Position numbers and translations under genes: made by a program
DNA from: Fuscovulum sp.
Lineage (GTDB): Bacteria > Pseudomonadota > Alphaproteobacteria > Rhodobacterales > Rhodobacteraceae
NCBI GenBank assembly: GCA_035192965.1
Contig: CP136571.1
Span: 2,863,501-2,927,500, forward strand
Length of the DNA stretch: 64,000 nt
Direction: 5' to 3'
Shown: positions 1-9,526 of the stretch, piece after piece
Numbering within the stretch: the first letter of the stretch is position 1
How the letters are laid out: each line of letters opens with the position of its first letter
The notes under the pieces: model-generated
What the model was told of the DNA's origin: nothing
The model's database searches: none
The model's input: only the letters and a program-made list of their open reading frames with translations

Positions 1-1
1 T

Positions 2-2503
2 GTGTTAGGCGGATCGGCCGCTGCATATGGCGGTGCCGGAAATGACACGCTGATTGGCCATGACAGTGCTGATCGAATGCAAGGCGACGCAGGAAACAAC
101 AGCGTGTCTGGGGGGGGCGGCAACGACACCCTGGTCGGTGGTGATGGCGATGACACCGTCAACGGCGATGATGGCAACGACTGGCTGAATGGCTTTACCG
201 GCAATGACAGCCTTTACGGGGGGGCGGGCGCTGACACGCTCTTTGGCGGCGATGGCGAAGACAGCCTTGACGGCGGCGCGGACAACGACAGCTTACTTGG
301 TCGTGCAGGCAATGACACGCTGCAAGGCATGGGTGGCGACGATACCCTGAACGGCGATGCCGACAATGACAGCCTCGACGGCGGCGCAGGCAATGACAGC
401 CTGATTGGCGGCGTGGGCAGCGACACCCTGCAAGGCATTGGTGGCGACGATACACTGAACGGCGATGCCGACAATGACAGCCTCGACGGCGGCGCAGGCA
501 ATGACAGCCTGATCGGCGGCGATGGCAATGACACGCTGAATGGTGGCGCCGACACGAACATCCTGACGGGCGGCGCGGGTGCGGATGTCTTTGCCATAAC
601 CACCGGTGGCGAGAATACGATCACGGATTTCTCGGCGCTCGATGGTGACAAGATCGACCTGTCGGCGCTGGGTATCACCAATCTGGCGGCGGTGTTGGCA
701 AACACCACCTACACTCCGGGCGTCGCCGACGGCCCCAACATCACCACCATCACCCTGACAATCGGTGGCGTGCCCTTCGTCATCCGACTTCACAATTTCC
801 CGCCGGAACGTCTGACCTCGGACAATTTCATCTTTGCGCCGGCATCTGATCAAGTGGTCACCGGCAACGATGCGACGGCAGACAGTCTGACCGGCGATAT
901 CGGCAATGACACGCTGGTCGGTCTGGGTGGCAATGATACGCTGGATGGCGGCGCAGGAAATGACAGTCTGGACGGCGGGTCAGGCGATGACAGCCTGATC
1001 GGCGGCGCAGGCGATGACTTGCTCAAAGGCGGTGCCGGACGGGACTACCTTCAGGGTGGCGCGGGGAATGACCGGTTCTATGTGGACCACGCCGATGATC
1101 TTGTGATCGAAGCCGCAAATGAAGGCACCAAAGACCGCGTGTTTGCATCGACCAGCTACACGCTGCGCGCAGGTGTTCACGTCGAAGAACTCAGCACAAC
1201 CTTCAACTCCGGGGTCAACCGGATAGACCTGACCGGCAACGAGCTTGCGCAGGCCATCATCGGCAATGCGGGCGCAAACGCTCTGAACGGCATGGCGGGT
1301 GATGATACCCTGAACGGGCTTGATGGGCACGACAGTCTCGACGGCGGAACCGGTTCCGACACGCTCTTCGGTGGGGCGGGAGATGACGAGTTGATCGGTG
1401 GTGCCGGTTCTGATCGGATGCTCGGCGGCACGGGCAATGACACCTATCACGTTGACGAATTGACGGACCGGGTCATCGAGCGCGCCGATGAAGGGACGTT
1501 GGATAAGGTGCTTGTGGCCGGGTTGGCCAGTTTTGCCTTGCTTGCGTCGCAGTCCATCGAGTCGCTCGCCGCATTTGATCAAGACGACACGGCGGCGATG
1601 AATTTGACCGGCAACGAGCTTGGTCAGTCCATCACCGGCAATGCCGGCGTGAACGTCCTGCGCGGTCTTGACGGGGACGACAGCCTTTATGGCCTTGGCG
1701 GTGACGACTCGCTGTTCGGAGGAGACGGGGCCGACCACCTCGATGGTGGCGCCGGTTCGGACCGGCTGACCGGTGGGACGGGCAATGACACTTACATCGT
1801 TGACTCGCAGACGGACTGGGTCAGCGAAACTGTGGGTCAGGGCACACAAGACACGCTGCTTGTGACCGGCGTATCGAGTTTCATGCTGATGGCGGCGCAG
1901 GAGATCGAAGTGCTGGCTGCTCTCGACTCAAGAAGCACGGCGGCAATGAATCTGATCGGCAACGATGTGACTCAGTCCATCACCGGAAATGCTGGCGCGA
2001 ACGTTCTGCGCGGTCTCGGTGGGGATGACACACTCTCGGGTCTGGGCGGCAACGATGTCCTGTTTGGCGGCGATGGACATGACGCCCTAGACGGCGGCAC
2101 GGGGTCTGACCGTCTGTCGGGCGGCGCGGGCGATGACAAACTGAACGGTGGCAGCGGGGCGGATACGCTTACCGGCGGTGCCGGGGCAGACAGCTTTATC
2201 TTCGACAGCAACATCGGGGGGGCCGAGGTTGACCGCATCACCGACTTTGTCGCCGCCGACGACACATTCGTCCTGCTCAGCAGCATCTTCACCGCTCTCG
2301 GGAACGGGCCGCTCAGTGAGGATGCGTTCGAGGTGAACAAATCGGGCGCCGCGACACAGGCGTCGACACGGCTGGTATACGACTCCCAAACCGGGCGACT
2401 GTTCTACGACGCCGACGGCGAAGGCGGCGAGGCAGCTGTGCACTTTGCCACCCTGAACCGGAACATTGACGGCATCAGTGCCGCTGATTTCCTGGTCCTC
2501 TGA
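2..2503 (+). CDS. RTX (hemolysin-type calcium-binding) secreted protein, 5' end outside window
   Basis: The frame is open from the first bases, so the true start lies upstream and only the C-terminal 833 residues are seen. The protein is built of glycine-aspartate nonapeptides (GGxGxDxLx), the calcium-binding beta-roll of RTX proteins exported by type I secretion. Three blocks of nonapeptides alternate with longer units that each contain a GNDTY or GNDRFYVD motif followed by a 60-80 residue non-repeat stretch. The end (FYDADGEGGEAA... ADFLVL) resembles the uncleaved C-terminal secretion region of this family. No protease or lipase domain is visible in the part present. No HlyB/HlyD genes lie nearby. 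Function beyond secreted calcium-binding protein cannot be stated. Confidence 0.9.
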   Translation: MLGGSAAAYGGAGNDTLIGHDSADRMQGDAGNNSVSGGGGNDTLVGGDGDDTVNGDDGNDWLNGFTGNDSLYGGAGADTLFGGDGEDSLDGGADNDSLLGRAGNDTLQGMGGDDTLNGDADNDSLDGGAGNDSLIGGVGSDTLQGIGGDDTLNGDADNDSLDGGAGNDSLIGGDGNDTLNGGADTNILTGGAGADVFAITTGGENTITDFSALDGDKIDLSALGITNLAAVLANTTYTPGVADGPNITTITLTIGGVPFVIRLHNFPPERLTSDNFIFAPASDQVVTGNDATADSLTGDIGNDTLVGLGGNDTLDGGAGNDSLDGGSGDDSLIGGAGDDLLKGGAGRDYLQGGAGNDRFYVDHADDLVIEAANEGTKDRVFASTSYTLRAGVHVEELSTTFNSGVNRIDLTGNELAQAIIGNAGANALNGMAGDDTLNGLDGHDSLDGGTGSDTLFGGAGDDELIGGAGSDRMLGGTGNDTYHVDELTDRVIERADEGTLDKVLVAGLASFALLASQSIESLAAFDQDDTAAMNLTGNELGQSITGNAGVNVLRGLDGDDSLYGLGGDDSLFGGDGADHLDGGAGSDRLTGGTGNDTYIVDSQTDWVSETVGQGTQDTLLVTGVSSFMLMAAQEIEVLAALDSRSTAAMNLIGNDVTQSITGNAGANVLRGLGGDDTLSGLGGNDVLFGGDGHDALDGGTGSDRLSGGAGDDKLNGGSGADTLTGGAGADSFIFDSNIGGAEVDRITDFVAADDTFVLLSSIFTALGNGPLSEDAFEVNKSGAATQASTRLVYDSQTGRLFYDADGEGGEAAVHFATLNRNIDGISAADFLVL
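320..513 (+). repeat. 108-bp tandem duplication inside the RTX gene
   Basis: Bases 320-405 reappear almost exactly at 428-513, an offset of 108 bp, which is 36 codons or four RTX nonapeptides. Only a few synonymous or near-synonymous changes separate the copies, suggesting recent slippage or recombination within the repeat array. Confidence 0.85.
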
Positions 2504-2523
2504 CACTTCCCCCACCATCAGAC

Positions 2524-2556
2524 CGGGCCCCGCCTCACCGCGGGGCCCGTTTCCTT
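2524..2556 (+). terminator. Rho-independent terminator after the RTX gene
   Basis: A perfect 10-bp GC stem (CGGGCCCCGC with GCGGGGCCCG) with a 6-base loop is followed by a T-rich run, 20 bases downstream of the RTX stop codon. Confidence 0.85.
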
Positions 2557-2776
2557 TGCCAGACCGCACAACAAACCAGGGGTCAGGTTTCGGTTCCTTT
2601 AGCAGGGTCAGAACGTAAAGAAGCCGCGCCTGCGACGAACGCTCGCCCCCGCCCCGCCCCGCCCAAGGCGGCCCCTGTCAGTTTCGTAGATCCTTCGTCA
2701 ATCTTTTACCGAAGTCGAACTTTTCTGTCGTCAGGCCCGGCTAGCCTTCGCCTGTCAACAATACAGGATCCCCCCG

Positions 2777-3595
2777 ATGACCGCCCTTCCGATCCTTGGC
2801 GCCGCCCTTTGCCGTGCCAGCCTTGCCGCCCATGTAAACTGGCTGCGTGAAGCCCCGCGCGATCTGGAACTGCAACACTTCGTCGATGCCGAGGTGTTGG
2901 ATGGCGATTGGTCTGGCTTGGCGGATGAAGTGAACCATCTGCTCGACGGGCATACAGGTCGCCGGGGCATTCATGGGCCCTTCTGGGGCTTCACCATCGC
3001 CTCCTACGATCCTGAGGTGCGCCGAATTGTGGCGCGGCGGATGGATCAGGCCCTAAATGTCTGCGCCGCGGTCAATGGCACGCATGTCGTGATCCATTCG
3101 CCCTTCACCACCTGGGGCTACAACCACCGCGGCCTTTACCCGACCGACACCGACCGGATGCTGTCAGCCGCACGCGCGACACTGGGCGCTGCCTTGGCCC
3201 GGGCCGAAGACATGGGCGTGACCTTCGTTCTGGAAAACATCGAAGACATAGAGCCCACCGACCGCGCCGTCCTGTGCGAGGCTTTGGGCTGGCAGGCGCT
3301 GGAACTGTCGGTTGACACCGGGCACGCGCATTACGCCCATGTCTCGACGGGTGCGCCCCCGGTGGATTTCTACATCCGCGCCGCCGGAACCCGTTTGGGG
3401 CACATCCACCTGCAAGACGCCGACGGTTTCGCCGACCGGCACTGGCAGATCGGTCATGGCACGATCCTGTGGCAATCGGTCTTTGCGGCCATTGCCCAGA
3501 CCGGAGCCAATCCGCGCCTGATCCTGGAACTGCGTGACAAGGCGGGGGTGATCCCCTCGGCGCAGTTGCTGAAATCCATGGGCCTCGCCGAATGA
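2777..3595 (+). CDS. Sugar phosphate isomerase/epimerase-like TIM-barrel protein
   Basis: A 272-residue protein with the features of the xylose isomerase-like TIM barrel family (AP endonuclease 2 fold). Metal-ligand style motifs are present in order: HGPF near residue 68, VIHSP near 110, LEN near 157, a DTGHAHYAH segment near 190, a HIHLQDADG segment near 215 and LELRD near 256. The stop codon overlaps the start of the phosphodiesterase gene (ATGA), so the two are translationally coupled. With the Ugp importer downstream, it plausibly acts on a sugar or polyol phosphate freed from a glycerophosphodiester, but the substrate is inference. The start at 2777 has only a weak AGGA upstream. Confidence 0.8.
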   Translation: MTALPILGAALCRASLAAHVNWLREAPRDLELQHFVDAEVLDGDWSGLADEVNHLLDGHTGRRGIHGPFWGFTIASYDPEVRRIVARRMDQALNVCAAVNGTHVVIHSPFTTWGYNHRGLYPTDTDRMLSAARATLGAALARAEDMGVTFVLENIEDIEPTDRAVLCEALGWQALELSVDTGHAHYAHVSTGAPPVDFYIRAAGTRLGHIHLQDADGFADRHWQIGHGTILWQSVFAAIAQTGANPRLILELRDKAGVIPSAQLLKSMGLAE

Positions 3596-4395
3596 CCGCG
3601 CTAAAGTTTATCGTCCTGTCAGACCTGCACCTTGGACCCCCGGGCATCCCGGTCAACGGTCTGGACACCGGGGCGCGGCTTGCCGAAGCGGTGGATGTCA
3701 TCCTCCGCGACCATGCCGATGCTGCCTTCGTCCTTCTGGCGGGGGATCTTGCCGATCAGGGCGAGGTGGCGGCTTATCTGCATCTGCGCGACCGTCTGGC
3801 CCCGCTCCCGATGCCGGTCCACATCACGCTGGGCAACCACGATGACCGTGCGGCGTTCCTGTCTGTCTTCGGCGCAGACCAAGACGATCCGCAGGGCCGG
3901 GTTTCCCAAGTGATCGATGCAGGCGGCCACCGGATCATCCTTCTGGATACGACAGAGCCGGGTCTCGTCGGCGGGCGGCTTTGCCAAGGAAGGCTTGATT
4001 GGCTTGATGCGCGCTTGAGCGAGGCACAGGACAGCCCGGTCATCGTGGTCCAGCACCACCACGCCAACCCGCTGTCACTGCCCGTGGACGAGATCATCCT
4101 TGAAAACACTGAGGCCTATGTCGCCGCGCTTCAGCGGCATCCCGATGTGCGCCTTGTCATCGCCGGGCATGTCCATCTGCCCAGTGCGGCGGTCTGGCGC
4201 GGCATCCCGATGGCGACGCTGGCAGGATCGCATTACTCGGTCAGCCCGCATGTCCCCGGCGTTCCGGGGCGGCAACAGCAGCTTGAAGGTCCGGCACAGA
4301 TGGCGGTGGTTCTGGCGTCGCCCAATGGCGTCACCATGCATTTCCAGGACCATTCGCAACGCCACCTGACCCTTGCGCCGGGCCTGTTCCACTAG
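3592..4395 (+). CDS. Metallophosphoesterase, GpdQ/class III phosphodiesterase-like
   Basis: A 267-residue protein with the complete calcineurin-like dinuclear metal motif set: SDLHLG (residue 9 on), AGDLAD, GNHDDR, QHHH and GHVH. The order and the GNHDDR form match the GpdQ and cAMP-phosphodiesterase branch, which hydrolyses glycerophosphodiesters or cyclic nucleotides. It overlaps the preceding gene by four bases and stands upstream of a glycerol-phosphate type ABC importer. A role in releasing glycerol-3-phosphate from diesters such as glycerophosphocholine is therefore likely. Activity on cyclic nucleotides cannot be excluded. No signal peptide is visible, so it should act in the cytoplasm after import of intact diester. 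Confidence 0.85.
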   Translation: MTALKFIVLSDLHLGPPGIPVNGLDTGARLAEAVDVILRDHADAAFVLLAGDLADQGEVAAYLHLRDRLAPLPMPVHITLGNHDDRAAFLSVFGADQDDPQGRVSQVIDAGGHRIILLDTTEPGLVGGRLCQGRLDWLDARLSEAQDSPVIVVQHHHANPLSLPVDEIILENTEAYVAALQRHPDVRLVIAGHVHLPSAAVWRGIPMATLAGSHYSVSPHVPGVPGRQQQLEGPAQMAVVLASPNGVTMHFQDHSQRHLTLAPGLFH

Positions 4396-4580
4396 GCCCG
4401 GGCGATTGCAATTCCAGACTTTGGCACCGCACGGAAGCCCCTTCCGCGCGGCAAATAAGTTTTGCGTCAAGCTATTGTTTTAAAATGTTTTTTTCACGCG
4501 TCGTCGCCAATTCGTTACCGAATCGCCGGATAACGGCGCCGCGCTGCCCGCCGTGGCAGCCCCAACACGGAGACAAGAAG

Positions 4581-5906
4581 ATGACCCAGAAACTTGCTGC
4601 TGCCGCGCTGGTGCTGGCTGCCACCGCCGGTTCGGCCTCTGCCGAGAAGATCAAGTTCGAATACTGGTACGGCCTGACCGGCGATCTTGGCGCCGTCGTG
4701 CTGGAAACCTGCAATCGCTTCAACGCAAGCCAGGCCGAATTCGAGGCCGTCTGCGTTGGTCAGGACGGTTATGAAAAGGCTGTCCAGAACACCATCGCCG
4801 CCTTCCGCGCCGGCAAGCACCCGACGCTGCTGCAATCCTTTGACGCTGGCACCGCCGACCTGATGCTGTCGGGCGAATTCTACCCGGTCACCAAGCTGAT
4901 GGCCGATACCGGCGTGACGGTCGACTGGGCCGACTACTTCCCGGGGATCGCCAACTACTATTCGTCCAAGTCGGGCGAATTCTTCTCGATGCCGTGGAAC
5001 TCCTCCACCCCGGTCTATTATTTCAACAAGGACATCTTCGCCAAGGCCGGGATCACCGAAGCACCGGTCACCTGGGAAGGCCTGGAAGCCGCCCTCGTGA
5101 AGGTCAAGGAATCCGGTGCGGCCTGTGGTCTGGCCTATGCCCCGTCCTCCTGGATCGACCTCGAGCAGTTCTCGATGGCCCACAACATCCCCGTGGCGTC
5201 GAACAACAACGGCTATGACGGGCTTGATACCGAACTTCTGTTCAACACCACCCTGCACCTCAAGCACATGGAAAACATCCAGCGCTGGCTGACGGATGGC
5301 TATGCCACCCTGCGCACGCAAGCCGCTGGCAAGACCGCGCGCGACAGCTTTGTCGAAGGTGAATGCGCGGTGTTCTTCTCATCGATCGCCGACCATAACA
5401 CGATCCACAAACTGACCCCCGCCTTTGGCTGGGACGTGCAGATCATCCCGACCTATGAAGGTGTGGAACGTCACAACACCGTCGTCGGTGGTGCTTCGCT
5501 CTGGGTGCTTTCGGGCAAGACCGACGAGGAATACAAGGCCGCCGCCTCCTATCTGGCCTTCCTCGCCACCAAGGAAGAACAGCAGTTCCTGCTGGAAAAC
5601 ACCGGCTACATCCCGGTCACCAAATCGACCTACGATGCGCTGCTGGCCGAAGGCTTCTACGCCAAAGAGCCCTTCATCAACCGCGATATCGCGATGAAGT
5701 CGCTGACCTGGACCGACCCGACCGAGCTGACCCGCGGCATCCGCCTGGGTGGCATGATCCAAATCCGCGCGGAATGGACCGCCGAGGTTGAAGCTGCCCT
5801 CGCTGGTCAGAAAACGATGAAAGAGGCGCTGGATACCGCCGTGTCGCGTGGGAACGAGCAACTGGCTCGCTTTGCCCAGACCTATGAAGGCAAATCCTTC
5901 CCCTAA
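4581..5906 (+). CDS. ugpB: ABC transporter substrate-binding protein, sn-glycerol-3-phosphate type
   Basis: About 441 residues from the ATG at 4581, chosen because it has GGAG 9 bases upstream and begins a good Sec signal peptide (MTQK, a hydrophobic AAAALVLAATAG core, then SASA before EKIKFEYWYG). The frame is open back to 4485, but that extension would bury the signal peptide. Family 1 extracellular solute-binding protein: the EYWYGL start, the GTADLMLSGEFYPV segment and the NSSTPVYYFNKD segment are typical of UgpB. It binds glycerol-3-phosphate or glycerophosphodiesters in the periplasm and delivers them to the UgpAE permease encoded next. A hairpin follows the stop codon. Confidence 0.9.
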   Translation: MTQKLAAAALVLAATAGSASAEKIKFEYWYGLTGDLGAVVLETCNRFNASQAEFEAVCVGQDGYEKAVQNTIAAFRAGKHPTLLQSFDAGTADLMLSGEFYPVTKLMADTGVTVDWADYFPGIANYYSSKSGEFFSMPWNSSTPVYYFNKDIFAKAGITEAPVTWEGLEAALVKVKESGAACGLAYAPSSWIDLEQFSMAHNIPVASNNNGYDGLDTELLFNTTLHLKHMENIQRWLTDGYATLRTQAAGKTARDSFVEGECAVFFSSIADHNTIHKLTPAFGWDVQIIPTYEGVERHNTVVGGASLWVLSGKTDEEYKAAASYLAFLATKEEQQFLLENTGYIPVTKSTYDALLAEGFYAKEPFINRDIAMKSLTWTDPTELTRGIRLGGMIQIRAEWTAEVEAALAGQKTMKEALDTAVSRGNEQLARFAQTYEGKSFP

Positions 5907-5920
5907 GCCTTGATCACCGG

Positions 5921-5949
5921 GGGCGCGGCTGCACAGGCCGCGCCCTTTT
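5921..5949 (+). terminator. Intercistronic hairpin between ugpB and ugpA
   Basis: A 9-bp perfect stem (GGGCGCGGC with GCCGCGCCC), 7-base loop and TTTT. It probably acts as a partial terminator or mRNA stabiliser that keeps the binding protein in excess over the membrane subunits, a common arrangement in ABC importer operons. Confidence 0.7.
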
Positions 5950-5967
5950 CCTTTTCCGGGGGACGCC

Positions 5968-6849
5968 ATGCGCCGCGCCTATTTCAAGTTCAGCTGGATC
6001 GCGGCCGCCCTTCTGGCCCCGCAACTTTTGATCATCTTCGTCTTCTTCTACTGGCCTTCGGCACAAGCCCTTTACTGGGCCTTCACGCTGGAACAGCCTT
6101 GGGGCGGCGGCAATACCTGGGTCGGGTTCGACAATTTCAGCAAGGTGCTGTCAGACCCCTATTACTGGGGTTCGGTCCGGGTCTCGATCATCTACGCGCT
6201 GGCCACGACAGTGCTCGCGATGACCATGGCGCTGACTCTGGCGATCTTCGTCGACCGCCAGCTTGCGGGTTACAAGGCCTATCGCGTCGCGATCATCTGG
6301 CCCTATGCCGTGGCAGCACCTGCCGTGGGCCTGGCGTTCCAGTTCGTCTTCAACCCCGGCGCTGGCATCTTCAGCTATATCAACACCATCGCACCCGGCT
6401 GGTGGGACCTGTCGAAATACCCTTGGCAGGCCGTCACCGCCATCGTCGTTGCAGGCGCATGGAAACAGGTCGCCTATAGTTTCGTCTTCTTCCTCGCCGC
6501 CCTGCAATCCATCCCCCGCAGCCTGACCGAGGCAGCGGCGATGGATGGCGCGCGTCCCCTGCGCCGGATGATGGACCTGCAACTACCCCTGCTGACGCCC
6601 ACCTTCTTTTTCCTTCTGGTCATCAACATCACCGACAGCTTCACCGACAGTTTCGGGATCGTCGACACGCTGACCGGCGGCGGCCCGTTTCGGTCAACAG
6701 ACCTGATGGTCTACAAGATCTATCGCGACGGGTTTCAGGGGCTCGATTACTCCGGTGCCGCCGCCCAATCCATCATCCTGATGCTTCTCGTCATGGCGCT
6801 GACCTTCGTTCAGTTCCGCTATGTCGAGCGGCGCGTGCATTACACCTGA
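5968..6849 (+). CDS. ugpA: ABC transporter permease, sn-glycerol-3-phosphate type
   Basis: A 293-residue inner-membrane protein with about six hydrophobic segments. The cytoplasmic EAA loop is clear (EAAAMDGARPLRRM near residue 190, followed by LPLLTP), which is the docking site for the ATPase subunit. The DTLTGGGPFRSTD segment is characteristic of MalF/UgpA-type permeases. It starts with ATG after GGGGGA, 61 bases beyond ugpB, and is followed by ugpE after a 9-base gap. It pairs with UgpE to form the channel. Confidence 0.9.
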   Translation: MRRAYFKFSWIAAALLAPQLLIIFVFFYWPSAQALYWAFTLEQPWGGGNTWVGFDNFSKVLSDPYYWGSVRVSIIYALATTVLAMTMALTLAIFVDRQLAGYKAYRVAIIWPYAVAAPAVGLAFQFVFNPGAGIFSYINTIAPGWWDLSKYPWQAVTAIVVAGAWKQVAYSFVFFLAALQSIPRSLTEAAAMDGARPLRRMMDLQLPLLTPTFFFLLVINITDSFTDSFGIVDTLTGGGPFRSTDLMVYKIYRDGFQGLDYSGAAAQSIILMLLVMALTFVQFRYVERRVHYT

Positions 6850-6858
6850 GGGGTCGCC

Positions 6859-7788
6859 ATGATCGGACGCACGCCACTTCTGAACATCGCGACCCATGTG
6901 ATCCTCGTCTTTGGCCTGATCGTCATTCTCGTGCCGATCTGGCTGGCCTTTGTCGCGGCAACCCAGACCCTGCAAGCGGTCAATTCCGCCCCGGTAGAGT
7001 TCTGGCCGGGCGATCAGCTTTGGGTGAACCTGCGCGAAGCCTGGGCCGCATCGGATTTCGGACCCAAATTCGTGAACACGCTGATCGTGGCCACCGGGGT
7101 CGTCATCGGCAAGATCACCCTCGCCTGCATCACCGCATTTGCACTGGTGTTCTTCAACTTTCGCGGTCGGATGCTGATCTTCTGGATGATCTTCATCACC
7201 CTGATGCTGCCCCTCGAGGTGCGGATCGTTCCCACCTATGCCGTCGCCGCCAACGCGCTGACCCCGTTCCAGACGATCATGGACTGGACCGGCATAACCT
7301 GGCTAATCAACACCCTGTCTGGGGTCGAAGTGGCGCTGGAATGGAACCTGCTCAACTCCTACACCGGGTTGATCCTGCCCCTCGTCGCCACCGCCACCGG
7401 CACGTTTTTGTACCGTCAATTCTTCCTGACCATCCCCGATGAACTGGTCGAGGCCGCGCGGATGGATGGAGCAGGGCCCATGCGGTTCCTCTGGGATGTG
7501 CTGATCCCGCTCTCGAAAACCAACATCGCGGCCTTGGCGACGATCATGTTCGTCTATGCCTGGAACCAATATCTCTGGCCGCTTCTGGTGGTCACTGATC
7601 GGGCGAATTACGGGATGGTCGTGGTGCAGCTTTCCGACCTTGTCCCCGACCAGCTAACCACCGGGGGCGGCACGCCCACCTGGCACCTCGCAATGGCGGC
7701 CACGCTGGTCGTGATGCTTCCCCCTATCGCCATCGTCATCCTCATGCAGCGCTGGTTCGTGCGCGGCCTGATCAACACCGACAAATAA
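6859..7788 (+). CDS. ugpE: ABC transporter permease, sn-glycerol-3-phosphate type
   Basis: A 309-residue MalG/UgpE-type permease with an N-terminal hydrophobic helix and about five more membrane segments. The EAA motif is [14 protein letters not shown] near residue 196, followed by DVLIPLS. It carries an insertion around residues 135-160 ([16 protein letters not shown]) relative to typical 280-residue UgpE proteins. The start follows GGGG, and ugpC begins 10 bases after the stop, so the three genes form one transcript. Confidence 0.9.
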   Translation: MIGRTPLLNIATHVILVFGLIVILVPIWLAFVAATQTLQAVNSAPVEFWPGDQLWVNLREAWAASDFGPKFVNTLIVATGVVIGKITLACITAFALVFFNFRGRMLIFWMIFITLMLPLEVRIVPTYAVAANALTPFQTIMDWTGITWLINTLSGVEVALEWNLLNSYTGLILPLVATATGTFLYRQFFLTIPDELVEAARMDGAGPMRFLWDVLIPLSKTNIAALATIMFVYAWNQYLWPLLVVTDRANYGMVVVQLSDLVPDQLTTGGGTPTWHLAMAATLVVMLPPIAIVILMQRWFVRGLINTDK

Positions 7789-7798
7789 GGGGGCACCC

Positions 7799-8911
7799 AT
7801 GGCCGAGATCGCCATCCGCAACGTGACCAAGTCCTATGGCAAGACCACGATCATGGAAGGGGTTAACCTCGATATCCATAACGGCGAATTCGTGGTGATC
7901 CTCGGCCCCTCGGGTTGCGGCAAATCCACGCTTCTGCGCCTCATCGCGGGTCTAGAAGAGATCACCGCAGGTGAAATTTCCATCGGCGGACAGGTCGTGA
8001 ACCAGCTTGAACCACGCCAGCGCGGCTGCGCGATGGTGTTTCAGAACTACGCGCTTTACCCGCACATGACCGTGGCCGAAAACATCGGCTACGCGCTGAA
8101 GGTGGCAGGCACGCCAAAGGCCGAACGTCTGGCCCGGGTGGCGGCGACAGCGCATTCGGTTGGATTGGGGGATTTTCTGGAACGCAAGCCCGGGCAACTC
8201 TCTGGCGGTCAGCGTCAACGCGTCGCCATGGCCCGCGCGATCATCCGGGAACCCAAAGTTTTTCTCTTCGATGAACCGCTGTCGAACCTCGACGCCAAAC
8301 TCCGCGTCCAGATGCGCCACGAAATCCGCCGCATCCACAACCAGATCAAGGCCACCTCCGTCTTCGTCACCCATGATCAGCACGAAGGCATGACCCTTGC
8401 CGACCGTCTGGTGGTGATGAACAAAGGCACCATCGAACAGGTCGGCACCCCCGCCGAAATCTACGACCGCCCCGCGTCTCTCTATGTCGCGGGCTTCATC
8501 GGCAGCCCTGCCATGAACTTCCTTCCCGGCCATTACAGCGCCGCCCGCCGCGCCATGGTTCTCGAAAGCGGTACCGTCATCCCGCTGCCTGCCCAGCACG
8601 AGGCCGCGGACGGCCAACTCGTCCAGCTTGGCATCCGTCCTGAACATGTCTCTCTGTGCCCGCCCGGACACGGCATGATCGACGCCCGGCTCGAAATCGT
8701 CGAAGATCTCGGCGCCGCCCGGCTATGGAACCTGCGCGTCGAGGACATCCCGTTCAGCCTGATCACCGAAACCCGCACCCGCCTGGACGTGGGCGCAGTC
8801 ACCGGTCTGTCCCTTGACCTGCAACACGCCCACCTCTTTGACGGAGCCAGCGGCAAAAGGATCGAGGCCAGGGCCGCAAAGAGCGCAACACATGGCGTGC
8901 AAGCCTACTGA
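7799..8911 (+). CDS. ugpC: ABC transporter ATP-binding protein, sn-glycerol-3-phosphate type
   Basis: A 370-residue MalK/UgpC-type ATPase. Walker A is GPSGCGKST near residue 38, the Q-loop sits in [12 protein letters not shown], the signature is [10 protein letters not shown] near 136, Walker B and D-loop are [12 protein letters not shown], and the H-loop is FVTHDQ. The C-terminal third is a TOBE/regulatory domain (GIRPEH, residues 280-285). It energises UgpAE. The last 15 residues ([18 protein letters not shown]) are poorly conserved in style. The recombinase remnant starts immediately after the stop in the same frame. Confidence 0.9.
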   Translation: MAEIAIRNVTKSYGKTTIMEGVNLDIHNGEFVVILGPSGCGKSTLLRLIAGLEEITAGEISIGGQVVNQLEPRQRGCAMVFQNYALYPHMTVAENIGYALKVAGTPKAERLARVAATAHSVGLGDFLERKPGQLSGGQRQRVAMARAIIREPKVFLFDEPLSNLDAKLRVQMRHEIRRIHNQIKATSVFVTHDQHEGMTLADRLVVMNKGTIEQVGTPAEIYDRPASLYVAGFIGSPAMNFLPGHYSAARRAMVLESGTVIPLPAQHEAADGQLVQLGIRPEHVSLCPPGHGMIDARLEIVEDLGAARLWNLRVEDIPFSLITETRTRLDVGAVTGLSLDLQHAHLFDGASGKRIEARAAKSATHGVQAY

Positions 8912-9277
8912 AATGCCGCACCATTCGGTCAGGCCATTGACACAGCGCTCAGCACCCCTGCCCCGGCACCGGTGCGGTTGAACCCCAACCTGTCCGAGCT
9001 CTACCGGCGCAAGGTCACCGAGCTGGCGATCACGCTAGCTGATCCAGCCATTGCTCAGCCTGCCCGCGAGGTGATCCGTAGCCTGATCGAGCGCGTGGCA
9101 GTGCGCTGGGAAGATGGGCAAGCAGTTGTGGTTTTGGACGGGGCGCTGACAGCGCTTGTGGGGCTCGCCCAAAATGCAAAAGGCCCAGCGGGTGCTGGGC
9201 GTGTGGGTGGTATTGAGTTTAGTTCGGTGAAGGTGGTTGCGGGGGCAGGATTTGAACCTGCGGCCTTCAGGTTATGA
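8912..9277 (+). pseudogene. C-terminal remnant of a large serine recombinase
   Basis: After the ugpC stop the same frame reads NAAPFGQAIDTALSTPAPAP and then VRLNPNLSELYRRKVTEL, a stretch I recognise from the C-terminus of large serine recombinases of alphaproteobacterial elements. It ends VVAGAGFEPAAFRL, the tail these recombinases get when their gene runs into a tRNA-fMet gene on the other strand. The catalytic domain is missing, so the gene is dead. It lies outside the present prophage and is likely the scar of an earlier island at the same tRNA. The open segment from GTG 8972 codes 101 residues. Confidence 0.7.
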
Positions 9278-9280
9278 GCC
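9234..9280. other. attL: 47-bp copy of the tRNA-fMet 3' end
   Basis: It is identical to bases 62100-62146 and starts exactly at the encoded CCA of the tRNA (TGG on the plus strand). It covers the T arm, variable loop, anticodon loop and part of the anticodon stem. The matching ceases at base 9281. Confidence 0.95.
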
Positions 9281-9419
9281 GAACCAATCGATTTTCAGGG
9301 TTCCTTACATTTCAGAAGCTTAGCTGACAAGCCTTTGGAATAGCGTGGTCTTCTGAGAGTTCTCAACGTTTTCCGCCGGATTTGGGCGGATTGACGTGCG
9401 CTCCGGAACGCATTCGTGG

Positions 9420-9439
9420 GTTGACCAGACGTTGACCAG
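9420..9439 (+). repeat. Paired GTTGACCAG motifs near attL (possible integrase arm sites)
   Basis: GTTGACCAG occurs at 9420-9428 and again at 9431-9439, an 11-bp period. A matching pair with the same period lies at 62015-62034 near the other end. Such short direct repeats inside each end are typical of arm-type sites bound by the N-terminal domain of tyrosine integrases. The 246 bases between attL and the helicase gene hold nothing else that I recognise. Confidence 0.6.
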
Positions 9440-9526
9440 CAATGCTCATCAATCTCGATAGAGCATCACCACATTACACACCCGCGATACGTCCGTTAAG
9501 ATCGCAAACCACGCCCTAGTCCCCTT

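Noticed and set aside
195..2569. Several long open frames antisense to the RTX gene
   Set aside because: They mirror the GGxGxD repeat codons and have low-complexity translations without start signals; shadows of the repeat array.
4462..4486. Possible promoter TTGCGT and TAAAAT upstream of ugpB
   Set aside because: The spacing is 13 bases, too short for a sigma-70 promoter, and no better pair was evident.
4485..4580. N-terminal extension of the substrate-binding protein
   Set aside because: It would place the Sec signal peptide about 32 residues inside the protein; the ATG at 4581 has its own ribosome binding site.
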